From Euryarchaeota archaeon UBA62 (lineage in GTDB: Archaea > Thermoplasmatota > Poseidoniia > Poseidoniales > Thalassarchaeaceae), in assembly GCA_002502095.1 (NCBI GenBank), contig DAPJ01000005.1, forward strand, positions 1,034 to 65,033: DNA of 64,000 bases, written 5' to 3'. Positions 44,235 through 54,600 of this stretch are shown here, one piece after another. The number at the start of each line of letters is the position of its first letter. Position 1 is the stretch's first letter. The translations under genes were made by a program, and so were the position numbers. Under the pieces are notes generated by a model. The model had not been told where the DNA came from. It did no database searches and worked only from the letters and a program-made list of their open reading frames with translations.

Positions 44235-44987
44235 CTATTTGTGATTGCCCTCTATCCAATGCTGAATATTAGTTTGAGAAGAAATCCCTTTATTTTCATA
44301 TCTAGTAGGTACAGACGTACCATGCATTTCCTGCCAAGCTCTTCTCACAGTAGACCATGTCCATCTCAGGCATTCATGAGGATTTTTTCCAGAAATCAAC
44401 TCATTTATTGAGGATCTAGTTTTTGGATCTGAGGGATATCCAGAACCTAAATCAACACCTATCTCACTGGATAATTTTTGCATGGCATTATCCCTAGTCA
44501 CCTTTGCCACTATGCTGGACGCGGCAACCAATGAATTAGATGAGTCCATCGAGTGCTCAGATATTATCCTCCAGTCGCTCCACGAAGGCCCCAATTTTGA
44601 TTTTACGTTGTTACCGAATCTTTCCTGATCTACATCACACGCATCTAAAAAAATACTTCCAGACTCACCATTGTCATTGGAATTTTTTATCGCTTCAGAA
44701 AATAGAGTAACTTCGAGCTCATTCAGATTAGAAACAGAACTATTATGATCTATCCTGAAAGGTTCACACTCAACAATCCCTATGTTCCAATTCCTCTCAA
44801 TTGCCTCCACATGAATTAGTTTGTAGATTGCCTCTCTCCTACTCTTGGAAAGAGTCTTGGAGTCTCTGGCCCCAATTTCTCTCAAAATGTGGTAATCATT
44901 TGAAGGAATGGATATCGCACATACTATCAGAGGTCCAATTACTGGCCCCCTTCCAGCTTCATCGACACCTATGGAGTACTCGCTCAT
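44235..44987 (-). CDS. rnhB: Ribonuclease HII
   Basis: A 250-residue RNase HII, which cuts the RNA strand of RNA-DNA hybrids and removes single ribonucleotides from DNA. The N-terminus SIGVDEAGRGPVIGPLIVCA contains the first two metal ligands, Asp9 and Glu10. FLDACDV carries another acidic ligand and VAASSIVAKVTRDNAM is the conserved catalytic helix region. The C-terminal GSGYPSDPKTRSSINE is also conserved. Length is slightly above the usual 200-220. Its ATG overlaps the end of the upstream surface-protein gene by 4 bases, which suggests coupled translation. Confidence 0.94.
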   Translation of the reverse strand: MSEYSIGVDEAGRGPVIGPLIVCAISIPSNDYHILREIGARDSKTLSKSRREAIYKLIHVEAIERNWNIGIVECEPFRIDHNSSVSNLNELEVTLFSEAIKNSNDNGESGSIFLDACDVDQERFGNNVKSKLGPSWSDWRIISEHSMDSSNSLVAASSIVAKVTRDNAMQKLSSEIGVDLGSGYPSDPKTRSSINELISGKNPHECLRWTWSTVRRAWQEMHGTSVPTRYENKGISSQTNIQHWIEGNHK

Positions 44988-47098
44988 ATCTCCAAGTCAA
45001 AGTCAGAAGGGATTTGATTATCACTGATATTTTCTTCAGAAACCAAGTCTTTATCATCAATATCTAAGATTATATTGTCAGGATGAAGAATATCCTGTTC
45101 ATCGAGTATATCGGCTATTCTCAGGGCCTCTTCCATGTCGGAATCCTCCTTGGAACGATCTAATAAATCACTAGCTTCGTTAACTATTTTCCCATCGACC
45201 GAATTAAAAACCTCGCTCTCAGGCCTACCTTCTTCACCAAAGAAATCTTTCTCAAACTCCTCAATATTGATCTTAGGACTTTCAATAATCTCTGCAACTG
45301 GGGAACTCTTTCTCACAAATTTTGAAATCCAATCATCGTCTTCTGGGATATTTTGTTCTTTCTCCCGGGGATTGCCTATTTTCAACGCCCATATAACGCC
45401 AAACATTCCCACAACTACTACAGCCATTATCATGATAGGCTCTAACCAAGTGTTAATGAGAGGGACAATCCAATTTTCCTCAAGAGCTTGCTCCTCATTC
45501 TCTGGCAGGGACTCTCCCTGAATAATTACTGGAATGGAATCAATAAAAAATATGCTAGGCTGTAAGAAAGACCTCGTCTCTAAGGTAAGGTTTGCCATAG
45601 TTTCAGTCGGAGCCGATTCAGGAACTTGCATCCATCCGATAATATCCACTGAATCGTTTCTACTTACAGGATATATCTCCAAATATCTACTTGACTCAGA
45701 GACAATAATAGAGGAGAATGAATCTGAAATTGTAATTCCAAAATCTGTCATAACGCTTGAATCAATAGATGCAGTAAACCCATCAACTCCGTTGCCGAGG
45801 TTAGTCATCGTCCATATGGCTGTCAAGTTTTTATCCTCGTTTAATTGATATGACATTTCCATTTCCCATGAGTATATGGTTCCAGAATTGAGATTAAAAT
45901 CGACATAACCAGGGGACCAATCATCAATCATCAGACGGATGGTAACTTCTGCAAATAAGTCAGAGTAAGCACCCTCATTAACACTGCATGAAATGGTCAT
46001 GGCTTCTGATGAAGACCCCGGCTGAAGGGAAAATATATCATTTCGATAATCTACAGTTGCCCAATCTGGAAGATCAATAACATCCAGACTAAACTGTGAA
46101 TCACCATCCCCCGTGTTTGTAACAACAACCTCCATTTCACAATAGCCCCCGGGAAGTACTTCTACCATGGTACAACCATCCTCTGATATCGATATGGTAC
46201 CGCCAATTCTGGGTACTATGTTTACGATATGAGATACCGAGGAAACACTCTCTGGCGAAGCAGGACTAGAAACCCGTATTTCAAAATCTAAAGCGCCATC
46301 AACATCTCCCGGAGAGAATATTTGGACCATGACAACTCCCGTTGAGTTAGGGTAGAGGTCTGAGACCCTCCAGCTCTCGATTATCGAAGCACTCCAGTTT
46401 TCTATCTCGAAGTAGTCTCCAGGAACTGTAATCATACTCCCGTTCTCGTCCAAGGCTACAATCTCAACATCAAGACTCCTAATGCTATTTCCAGTATTTC
46501 TGACGATCGTTTCTAGTGTTAGGACCCCTCCAGGTACTATCGAAGATAATCCTCCGCCCTGAACAATCTCAACGCCCTCATAATAGCCATACCTCATCGA
46601 GAAGTTATACCAGTCAAGTACCTCTCCTTGGTCTGATACTATCGACATACTCACCACGTGTAGAGAATTTGACAGCGGAAGGCCTTCAAAAACCGACGGA
46701 GAAGTAATCGAGAATTGGACCCAGTAAATCTGATCAGGCGATACAGCATATTCTCGACCAGCTTCAGGAGTATCTTGTGAATCCCAAGATATATTCCATC
46801 CAGAAGGTCCGTCAATCGATATAATGACATTTGATTCAATTTCCAAATTACTACTGAAATTAACATTTATGCCGATACTTGAACCCGGATCGATTCCAAA
46901 AATTGAACCCGAATCAGATCCAAAAGAAACCCCTTGATTAATTTCAGAAGAAGATATTTTTTTATCATCCAGTTGAACAATATCTTGCGGTGCTGATGTG
47001 CAGGTAACGAGTAACATTAGAATTGCAAGTACTCCCAATCGCACATTCACGAGCTTGCTAGTAAGGGGCCACATATTACTTGTGCCCGAAGAATTCAC
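44984..47098 (-). CDS. Secreted CARDB-like surface protein with anchor
   Basis: A 704-residue protein. ATG at 47074 would give the signal peptide LGVLAILMLLVTCTSA just as well as the GTG used here. The ectodomain contains repeated adhesion-type beta domains of the CARDB/NEW3 class, recognisable from LETIVRNTGNSIRSLDVEIV, MEVVVTNTGDGDSQFSLDVI and a third copy (IWTMTNLGNGVDGFTASIDS). One helix follows (PIMIMAVVVVGMFGVIWAL). The cytoplasmic tail of about 130 residues is very acidic (EEALRIADILDEQDILHP and similar). It sits between pheT and rnhB on one transcript, with 25 bases after pheT and a 4-base overlap with rnhB. This is an odd place for a surface protein. No enzyme motif is seen. Confidence 0.78.
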   Translation of the reverse strand: MNSSGTSNMWPLTSKLVNVRLGVLAILMLLVTCTSAPQDIVQLDDKKISSSEINQGVSFGSDSGSIFGIDPGSSIGINVNFSSNLEIESNVIISIDGPSGWNISWDSQDTPEAGREYAVSPDQIYWVQFSITSPSVFEGLPLSNSLHVVSMSIVSDQGEVLDWYNFSMRYGYYEGVEIVQGGGLSSIVPGGVLTLETIVRNTGNSIRSLDVEIVALDENGSMITVPGDYFEIENWSASIIESWRVSDLYPNSTGVVMVQIFSPGDVDGALDFEIRVSSPASPESVSSVSHIVNIVPRIGGTISISEDGCTMVEVLPGGYCEMEVVVTNTGDGDSQFSLDVIDLPDWATVDYRNDIFSLQPGSSSEAMTISCSVNEGAYSDLFAEVTIRLMIDDWSPGYVDFNLNSGTIYSWEMEMSYQLNEDKNLTAIWTMTNLGNGVDGFTASIDSSVMTDFGITISDSFSSIIVSESSRYLEIYPVSRNDSVDIIGWMQVPESAPTETMANLTLETRSFLQPSIFFIDSIPVIIQGESLPENEEQALEENWIVPLINTWLEPIMIMAVVVVGMFGVIWALKIGNPREKEQNIPEDDDWISKFVRKSSPVAEIIESPKINIEEFEKDFFGEEGRPESEVFNSVDGKIVNEASDLLDRSKEDSDMEEALRIADILDEQDILHPDNIILDIDDKDLVSEENISDNQIPSDFDLEI

Positions 47099-47123
47099 AG
47101 AATACGGGCCATCATATTCTCGG

Positions 47124-48878
47124 CTAGTGGACAGGGTCCTTTACAATCTTCGAAATTACATCAATATCAAATTCGCCAGCGTGGATGGGCGTCCTCAAGC
47201 CGAATGAACTCATTACTTCTGGCGAAACCTCACCGAACTCTCCAATTTCATGATTTTCGATAAGTACTCTCGCACCTCTGCCATCAATCCAAGGACCCCT
47301 ACCTTCTGCTACAGGCTCAAAGGAAATTGAAGGAGTCGGGGCGCCTAGGTCCCTCAAAAGTGACTGAACTATTCCTTTGGCTGTTGAGAATCCCGCTCCC
47401 GATTCAGCGCAAGCCCAAGAAACTCTTGTTTTGTTGACCCCTCCATGAACGACCTCCCCAAGTTCGTAAACCCTCTGAGGGAGCTCATGATGTCTATTTG
47501 ATGCTAGCAGATTCATTAATGATGGGAATATATACTGCCTGAGTACTGTATGATCAACTGTAATTGGATTAGAAATCACTGTGGCTTCTGATATTATGGG
47601 CCACCTAGTCTTCTTGAATTGATCCCCCTCATTAGAAAGAGTCAGACTCTGAATCTCTTGAAGGCCGACCGACCTCATACTCATCCTTATCCTCCTGTGC
47701 AGATTGGACGATTTTAGTGGCGAAGCATCGATATGTACTGAAGATAAAATATCTGGCAGATTTTCATATCCAATTCCTATTGCTATATCTTCTACAATAT
47801 CAACAGGATGCATAATATCACTGCGCCATCTAGGCATGGAGAATACATGCTCTCTTTCTCCCACCACGCAGTCGGACCATCTTTCCGCCCTCTCTGAACC
47901 ATGGGTGATGGTCCTAGATTCCAGTAATATTCCTCCCATTCTTTGAATCGCTCCGCCAATTTCAGAATCACTGAGCTCCATGCCGAGTATTTTCTCAATG
48001 AGTCTGTTCGGGACCCTGTAGGTTTTAGCCCCAAAGTTTGGGGTCACCTTTACTGAACCATCTTTATCCTGTACCTCTACACTTTCGACTACACCTCCCA
48101 ATTCTGATAAGGATAATGAAACTAATAGGAGGCAGGTTTCACACGCTATTTCATCAAAACCTGTTACGTCAATGAAGAAATCATTAGTATCTTCACTAAC
48201 AGTTGTATGATTTCCATTGATGATAGGGGGGAGCGAAATGACCTCATTATTGGAATCGAGGATTATCGGATATGCGTCCAAGCCATCCATAAGTTTCGAG
48301 TATTCAATTCCTTTTGGATGGCTATCCAGGATTTCAGAGACGCTCATAACATCCTCGGAGGCTAGTGGCTGGAAGGAAAAGTCACTTGAAACGGTCTCAT
48401 ATCTGAATGGATGCTTTAGCTTGGATAAATCATGAACTCCAATGGATGCAAGCGACCTCTTCCTCCCCAAGGTCATGTGTAGCTTCTCTTGGTGATCCAT
48501 AAGGGACTGGATGAAAGAGTCCCTCTCAGAAGCACTGTTACCGGTATTTACTCCCCTAACTATGGCCCCCATTATTATTGGCCTCACACCCTCTAAATCC
48601 CCCTCCACAGTTATTCTGACGCCGCTGTCGGAGACCTCTACCGGGGATACTTCTGTATCGCCGTCCTGAAATGACCTAACTGCTTTAGCCATGGTTTCAT
48701 GACTGAGTAGATCCGGACGATCAGGAAATACCTCGATTTCAATATCATCATCATCATTTAATTCGACCGGACAACCCATCTTGGGCAGCAAATCTGACAA
48801 ATCATTTTTATTATGAATCGCCCCATTGATTTCTTGAATCCTCCTCATCATGGAATGACTCAAAGTAATTGTCGGCAT
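47124..48878 (-). CDS. pheT: Phenylalanyl-tRNA synthetase beta subunit
   Basis: A 584-residue PheT of the archaeal/eukaryotic type, the beta chain of the alpha2-beta2 enzyme that charges tRNA-Phe. The start MPTITLSHSMMRRIQE and the B1-type segment with DIEIEVFPDRPDLLSHE are conserved. The B3/B4 editing module lies at about residues 90-270, and the B5 domain carries FGAKTYRVPNRLIEKILGME. The C-terminal catalytic-like core includes VDIVEDIAIGIGYENLPD. The gene for the alpha subunit, pheS, is not in the window. It starts 9 bases after the GXGXG-protein gene and heads towards the surface-protein, rnhB and gltX genes. Confidence 0.93.
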   Translation of the reverse strand: MPTITLSHSMMRRIQEINGAIHNKNDLSDLLPKMGCPVELNDDDDIEIEVFPDRPDLLSHETMAKAVRSFQDGDTEVSPVEVSDSGVRITVEGDLEGVRPIIMGAIVRGVNTGNSASERDSFIQSLMDHQEKLHMTLGRKRSLASIGVHDLSKLKHPFRYETVSSDFSFQPLASEDVMSVSEILDSHPKGIEYSKLMDGLDAYPIILDSNNEVISLPPIINGNHTTVSEDTNDFFIDVTGFDEIACETCLLLVSLSLSELGGVVESVEVQDKDGSVKVTPNFGAKTYRVPNRLIEKILGMELSDSEIGGAIQRMGGILLESRTITHGSERAERWSDCVVGEREHVFSMPRWRSDIMHPVDIVEDIAIGIGYENLPDILSSVHIDASPLKSSNLHRRIRMSMRSVGLQEIQSLTLSNEGDQFKKTRWPIISEATVISNPITVDHTVLRQYIFPSLMNLLASNRHHELPQRVYELGEVVHGGVNKTRVSWACAESGAGFSTAKGIVQSLLRDLGAPTPSISFEPVAEGRGPWIDGRGARVLIENHEIGEFGEVSPEVMSSFGLRTPIHAGEFDIDVISKIVKDPVH

Positions 48879-48887
48879 TATAGAACC

Positions 48888-50435
48888 TCAGTTTCCTAAC
48901 CACATCGGAAGAGGCCTTTCAAAACCAATTAGCCTGAGTCCACTGATTGCCGCAGTCTCCATATCCTTGGCTCTTAATATTCGCCTACCGACATTGTGAA
49001 AATTTGATAATCCTGCTTCTTTCATTATTCCTACAATCTCGGGAATGATAGTTTCTGAAATATCTGAAATTTCGTTCCCCTCATCAATAGGGCCAACGAC
49101 GAACGAGCATCCAGAAGCTCTGACGATGATCAAATCTTCTGCAGAGGGTTGCTTCTCAAGCTCTATGCCTATTATTCTTCCCTGGGTATCCAACCCCATT
49201 GCTCTCGAGGCTAATCCAATCCTTGGTAATGCCGCGGCTGCTCTTCCTCCTCCAGGAGTTGCCAAGGAGACTATGGCGCCATCTAAATCGAGATCAACTA
49301 CCAACCTGAAAAGCCCCTCTATCCTATCAGCCCCATCTCTAAGGAGGATTAGTGATGAGCTACTCAAATGACTCGACAATGAGACCAAAATAGCCTCAAT
49401 CTCAGCATCATTCATAGGTGGTAAACTCTGTAAATCTAGAATAATTCCAGAAATCTCTCCGGCATTGTCTGGAAATTCTGCAAGCCCCCCCTCGCCTACT
49501 ATCAATAGATCGCCCTTTTTCGGTCCCGCATCAACAATACTTGGAATTCTAATCTGCCCATCCGGATAAGTAAAGCCACGGGGCGACCTAATAATCCAAG
49601 GGACTGGCAATTCCAAAACCCCCTCATCAGAACCAACTGGAATTATGCTGATGGATGTATCAATTATTGAGTAATCAGGAATTCTATCCGAACTGGATGG
49701 ACTAATCCCTATTCCATCGAAGCCTTCGGATACCCATCTCTTGGGTGTGATACCCCTAATCGAAGACTCCTTGTCTGGAACCAAAACTAATGCATCCTCC
49801 TCAAGGGAAAGACCGAGCGGCTCTAGGAACTCTTCCAGCTCAATGACTTCTTTATCTGTTATTGATCTCATCGTTGAACCCTTTCCAGGCGGTGGACAAC
49901 TACCTGCAATAATCACTCTACCTCCCTTCATCCCTAAACCTGGATCGGGTCCAACGGAACCCATGACAATCAAAGTTCCCCCTAACATTCCCGATCCAGC
50001 ACCAGACGAGGCTTGTCCTCTGACTACTACTATACCATCATTCATCCCCGCACAGGCATCCTTACCAGCAGAGCCCATAACAGTCACACTTCCCCCATTC
50101 ATATTCATTGCCAGCCTGTCTCCAACATCCCTCTCCACGACAACTCTGCCATCAGATTGAAAGGCGGCCAGCATAGACTCGCAACTCCCCTCAATATTCA
50201 GCGTACCTCCTCTATTCATCGCTCCAACGCACTCTCCTAAGTTACCAAGAAGTAGTACCCTAGATCCCTTGGGAAGATGAGTAAGAACGCCGAAGTCACC
50301 ATCTCTAGGCTTGGTGTCTCCACCGGATCCATAGCCGATTTTTACCAAGCGATCTTTGTCCATAGCCTCAGGCAACATCCTAGCGATTTCTCTATTGAGT
50401 TTGACACTCCTTGCGGTCTGTTCCCTCATCGCCAT
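48888..50435 (-). CDS. GXGXG-domain protein with glutamate-synthase-like second half
   Basis: A 515-residue protein. Residues 55-185 form a GXGXG beta-helix, as in the C-terminal domain of glutamate synthase GltB and in FwdC. Repeats such as GAMNRGGTLNIEG, LAMNMNGGSVTVMG, AGMNDGIVVVRG and GLGMKGGRVIIAG show it. Residues 210-515 resemble the FMN-binding synthase domain, with DLDLDGAIVSLATPGGGRAA and a tail IVGIMKEAGLSNFHNVGRRI like the GltB end-helices. Key catalytic residues of the synthase domain cannot be confirmed. The order is reversed compared with standard GltB, where GXGXG is last. A glutamate synthase or related flavoprotein that lacks the amidotransferase part is one reading; a purely scaffolding protein is another. 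It leads the minus-strand operon. Confidence 0.72.
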   Translation of the reverse strand: MAMREQTARSVKLNREIARMLPEAMDKDRLVKIGYGSGGDTKPRDGDFGVLTHLPKGSRVLLLGNLGECVGAMNRGGTLNIEGSCESMLAAFQSDGRVVVERDVGDRLAMNMNGGSVTVMGSAGKDACAGMNDGIVVVRGQASSGAGSGMLGGTLIVMGSVGPDPGLGMKGGRVIIAGSCPPPGKGSTMRSITDKEVIELEEFLEPLGLSLEEDALVLVPDKESSIRGITPKRWVSEGFDGIGISPSSSDRIPDYSIIDTSISIIPVGSDEGVLELPVPWIIRSPRGFTYPDGQIRIPSIVDAGPKKGDLLIVGEGGLAEFPDNAGEISGIILDLQSLPPMNDAEIEAILVSLSSHLSSSSLILLRDGADRIEGLFRLVVDLDLDGAIVSLATPGGGRAAAALPRIGLASRAMGLDTQGRIIGIELEKQPSAEDLIIVRASGCSFVVGPIDEGNEISDISETIIPEIVGIMKEAGLSNFHNVGRRILRAKDMETAAISGLRLIGFERPLPMWLGN

Positions 50436-50559
50436 AGTACTCCGAGTCTAGCCAATGGTCTTCATTGTGACGGATATTTTTCATTTGCTGATAAATAATA
50501 GCTTCATTGAGTTATCTTGATAGAGCATCGACTAGAGGATATATTGTTCAGGGGTTAGT

Positions 50560-51600
50560 ATGGCACGAGTGAAAGTAGCTATTAATGGGTATGGGACAAT
50601 TGGAAAGAGAGTTGCGGATGCAATAGACGCACAGGATGATATGGAGATCGTGGGCGTTACCAAGACAGGCCCAAGCTTCGGTTGTGAGATGGCAGCTAAG
50701 AAGGGATTTGACCTCTATTGCACATCTGATGACAAAGATATGATTTCTAGCTTCGAGAACTCTCGTTTTGTTTGCAAAGGTGGACTCAAAGACTTACTTT
50801 CCAAATCAGATGTAGTCATTGATTGCTCTCCGGGAAAAATGGGTGCGGTCAATCTCAAAAAGTACCAAGAGGCTGGAGTAAAGAGTATATTTCAAGGAGG
50901 TGAGAAACACTCACTGACCGGACTTTCTTACACATCTTGCGCAAATCATTTGGAAAATTTTGGAGCAGAAACAACAAGAGTTGTTTCTTGTAATACCACG
51001 GGACTCTCTAGAACATTGGTGCCATTGTATGACCTGTGTGGCTCTCTGAAAGTAGAATGTACAATGATCAGAAGGGCGGCGGATCCAGGTGACTCGAATA
51101 AAGGCCCTATAAACGCTATAAAACCGGTTTTGAAGGTACCTAGCCATCACGGCCCAGACGTGATGACAGTAAAGCCAGAAATTGAGATCAATTCACTCGC
51201 AGTAGCGGTACCAACAACGATAATGCATGTCCATGCAATCATTGCCGATCTTCCGGAGAATCACGGCCTCACCACTCAAACAATTCTGGATATATGGAAC
51301 GAAACTCCGAGAGTTATCGTGATGAACGGCCAGGGCAATAGGATCACCACTACTGCCGAGGTAATGGAGATGGCCAGAGATATTGGGAGAAAATGGGGAG
51401 ATTTGCATGAAATTTTTGTCTGGGAGGATGGAGTTAGACTAATAGGAAATAGGCTGTATTATTTCCAAGCTATCCACCAAGAGAGTGATGTGATCCCTGA
51501 GAACGTAGACTGTGTAAGGGCTCTAATGAAACTTGAGGAAAGCTGGACCGAAAGTGTCACGAAGACAGACCAAGCAATATCCAGATATTACAATATTTGA
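50560..51600 (+). CDS. gap: Glyceraldehyde-3-phosphate dehydrogenase, archaeal type II
   Basis: A 346-residue archaeal GAPDH (type II), which oxidises glyceraldehyde 3-phosphate with NAD(P) and phosphate in glycolysis or runs in reverse in gluconeogenesis. The dinucleotide-binding start is VKVAINGYGTIGKRVADAID. The catalytic cysteine is Cys144 in VVSCNTTGLSRTL, as in archaeal enzymes. HVHAIIADLP and the late block VWEDGVRLIGNRLYYFQAIH are also conserved. Length is typical (about 340). Two AT-rich stretches lie upstream (ATAAATAATA near 50490, ATATATTG at 50539-50546); which one serves as TATA box is not clear. Confidence 0.95.
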   Translation: MARVKVAINGYGTIGKRVADAIDAQDDMEIVGVTKTGPSFGCEMAAKKGFDLYCTSDDKDMISSFENSRFVCKGGLKDLLSKSDVVIDCSPGKMGAVNLKKYQEAGVKSIFQGGEKHSLTGLSYTSCANHLENFGAETTRVVSCNTTGLSRTLVPLYDLCGSLKVECTMIRRAADPGDSNKGPINAIKPVLKVPSHHGPDVMTVKPEIEINSLAVAVPTTIMHVHAIIADLPENHGLTTQTILDIWNETPRVIVMNGQGNRITTTAEVMEMARDIGRKWGDLHEIFVWEDGVRLIGNRLYYFQAIHQESDVIPENVDCVRALMKLEESWTESVTKTDQAISRYYNI

Positions 51601-51625
51601 GCTTTTTCACGGCTTTTTACTCGTT
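51601..51625 (+). terminator. T-rich terminator-like stretch after gap
   Basis: Directly after the GAPDH stop codon come two T runs, GCTTTTTCAC and GGCTTTTTAC, in 25 bases. Archaeal transcription commonly stops at such U-rich stretches without a hairpin. It is the clearest terminator-like signal in the window. Confidence 0.45.
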
Positions 51626-51633
51626 ATTGGTTA

Positions 51634-51694
51634 TGATTATTCTATAATCAGCTTAGGTTAACTGTCAAAAGGCTGATTAGGTTCCGAAGGAACC
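51634..51694 (+). promoter_or_regulatory. Two spaced palindromes before the large subtilase gene
   Basis: TGATTAT-TCT-ATAATCA (51634-51650) is a perfect 7-3-7 palindrome whose right arm contains the TATA-like CTATAATC. GGTTCC-GAA-GGAACC (51680-51694) is a perfect 6-3-6 palindrome that touches the ATG at 51695. Their centres are 45 bases apart. Both look like sites for dimeric regulators, one over the promoter and one over the start codon. The second could also fold in the message. Bound factors are unknown. Confidence 0.45.
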
Positions 51695-54600
51695 ATGTAT
51701 GCAAGGAAATCAACTTTCCTTGTCCTTACTGTTTTGTTATTTTCTTCATGGTCGGGAATGGTTTCCGCCTCTCCTCAAGGTACAGATTCGATACATTCTC
51801 AGGATCTCGATAATTATCATTTTGAGAAATGGGCCTCTCTGGAATTTGCCTCAGAGCACGTACACCAAATCAGGCAAACTTCAGGCCTAATACACTCGCC
51901 GTATGGGTCATTTGATCCATTGATGGATGACTACCCAATCTTTGGAGAATTAGATACCGGCGATTACAGTTACTCAGATAGGCCAGTCTTTGTGATTCAA
52001 TCTGATAGCTCTGACATTTCGGGAATATCATATTCAGTGGAAGAGGTAGGGGGCGCAATACTCGACTATATGCCCGATAGCGCGCTTCTTGTGAGGCTTC
52101 CCCTACACGTTAATGCTGATAATTTCTTAGACTCTTTAGCCAATGTAAGGTGGTCCGGGCAAATGCCTGATATCTGGAGGGTATCTCCTGAAATCCTAAG
52201 TAACATAAATCTCCCTTCATCACAATTAAATCTTCAGATTTTACCTGCTAATGACTTAACTATTGAAGAGCTGACCTCCCTAGAGAGGGACCTATCCCTG
52301 ATTTCCAATTATGATCAATCAACTAATTGTGACTCGTGGCTGTGTACGATAGAAAGTATTGATTCAATGTGGATTCCTCTCTTATCCAAAGACTGGAGGA
52401 TTCTGCATATCCAAACCACAAGCACTGCATCGGTATACAATAGCGTGGCTAGAGAAATTTCTGGCGTACAAGGTGCATATGAGCAATCATCGATACCTCT
52501 GGATGGAACAGGTGAGGTCATCGCTATTTCGGACACTGGCCTAGACGAAGATCATGGAGATTTCGATGGAAGAATAAGATCAGTATACAGCCAATTTGGG
52601 CCAGATAATGATAACTCGGACCTACTTAGTGGCCACGGAACCCACGTAGCCGCAACGCTCCTAGGAGACGGCTCAGGACAATCATCCGCACTTGGTATGG
52701 CTCCTGGAGCAACATTTCACATGTACACTCACGAGTCTCAAAGTGGCTTCTTCGGTATTTACGGCTCATTGTATGGCCTATTTACACACTCATGGAATCA
52801 GAATGCTAGGATACATACCAATAGCTGGGGCACATCAAACTTAGGTAATTATAGCCAGACATCTTCTAATGTAGATGATTTCGTAAGCGACTATCCGGGC
52901 TATATGGTCCTATTTTCAGCTGGCGATATTGGTAATACTAATGATACTGGTATCACCCCTCCTGGTACCTCTAAGAATGCTCTAACAGTGGGTGCATCAA
53001 CAACTGGTTCTTATGGTTCAGAGCCTTCGGGAAGCGTAGTTTCTTTCTCATCACAAGGATTGACCAATGATGGCAGAATAAAGCCAGAAATTGTTGCACC
53101 CGGAGTCCTCATTTGCTCAGCTAGAGCTGAGGAAGCAACTCTGGTCGATGGACAATCATGCTCCGAATTAACTCACGACGATGGTACTACACCACTCTAT
53201 GTCGCAATGAATGGGACCTCTATGGCAACACCTGTGGTTGCGGGGGCATCCGCGCTCGTCCGACAGTTTCTGAGGTCTGAAGGAATCAGTGAGCCCAGGT
53301 CCGACCTGATTAGGGCAATTCTAATCAATGGGGCTGTAGATATCGGAGATAGTAATGTTCCCAACCCCTCTGAGGGATGGGGACAACTCTCACTCGACAA
53401 CAGCCTCTTTCCAGTCTCAGAAAATGGAGTGGAAATGGACGTGATGTATGATTATTCAAGAGAGCTTTTTCCAGGTCATGGATTCACCTACACATTCGAT
53501 GTAAGTCCAGGTGCAGGACTAGATGCTACTCTGGCTTGGAACGATCTAAAGGGGTCATCAGTCGCAAATCAATCAGCCTCTCGTTTAGTTAATGATCTCG
53601 ATCTTTCTGTTACTGCTCCCGATGGGACAATTTACCTTGGAAATGAATTCATTTCCGGATTCAGTGTATCTGGCAACTCCATAGATTCCCTGAACAATCT
53701 TGAAAGGGTAAAAATTCAGGATGCCTCGCCCGGTACTTGGACAGTTAGAGTAGGAAACTCAGGAGGGGATACACAGGGCTATTCTCTGGTATTATCTGCT
53801 ATAGCGAGTGAGATTAGTGAGGCGGATCTAACTGTTTTCGAAGGTTCTATATCTACTTCAGTGGAGAATCCTTTGCAAGGCGACACTATTCTAATTGAGG
53901 CCGCATGGGGAAACCAAGCTACCGCTACTGCATTAGAATATGATGTGGAAATCCACGATATGACCACTGGGAACTTATTGCATACCTCAAGACGCTCGTC
54001 AATTGCAGGAGGCGGACTTGATTCACTCTCATTCCCCTACTCATTCTCATCAACAGGTGAGCACATACTCAGACTCTCCCTCGACTCATCTTCGGAGGTA
54101 TTCGAGTTGAATGACGAGGCCAATGGCATTAACAATAACATAGCCGAAATGATCGTACAGGTTTCTCAGATAGGAGTGAGAATTACTCCTCTTTTAGAAA
54201 GTGGAAATCTGCCATCCAATCCGCTGGAATTTGAAGATTCAAGAACTAGAGGTATGAATCCGAGGGAGACCAACTCTGTATACTTCCCTCTCGAACTTAG
54301 AAATGAAGGAACTTCAACTATATCCGTCCAACTCAGCGTTTCTCCTGTAAATATAGTTTCAGAGAATGGGGTATTGCAACCACCATCAGATGAATGGTGG
54401 AAAATCCTCAATCAGACAGGACCATGGGAACTAGGGCCGATGGGAAGCGAGGGCGATAGGATAGTGGTCGAGCTAAATCTCACCGCTCATCCACGATCCA
54501 CTTCTTCATCCCTTCCAGGCGAGGTTTATGCTCTCCCAGGTACGTTTGTAACCGATTTGAATCTGTTCGATGTAAACGCCCCCACCGTGAATAACGTAAT

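Noticed and set aside
47099..47120. AGAATA-N10-TATTCT inverted repeat before the GTG at 47098
   Set aside because: The loop is long, the arms are AT-rich and it overlaps the pheT stop codon, so chance is likely.
49741..50160. 139-codon plus-strand frame opposite the GXGXG gene
   Set aside because: It is Pro/Thr-rich and arises from the Gly-rich repeats on the other strand.
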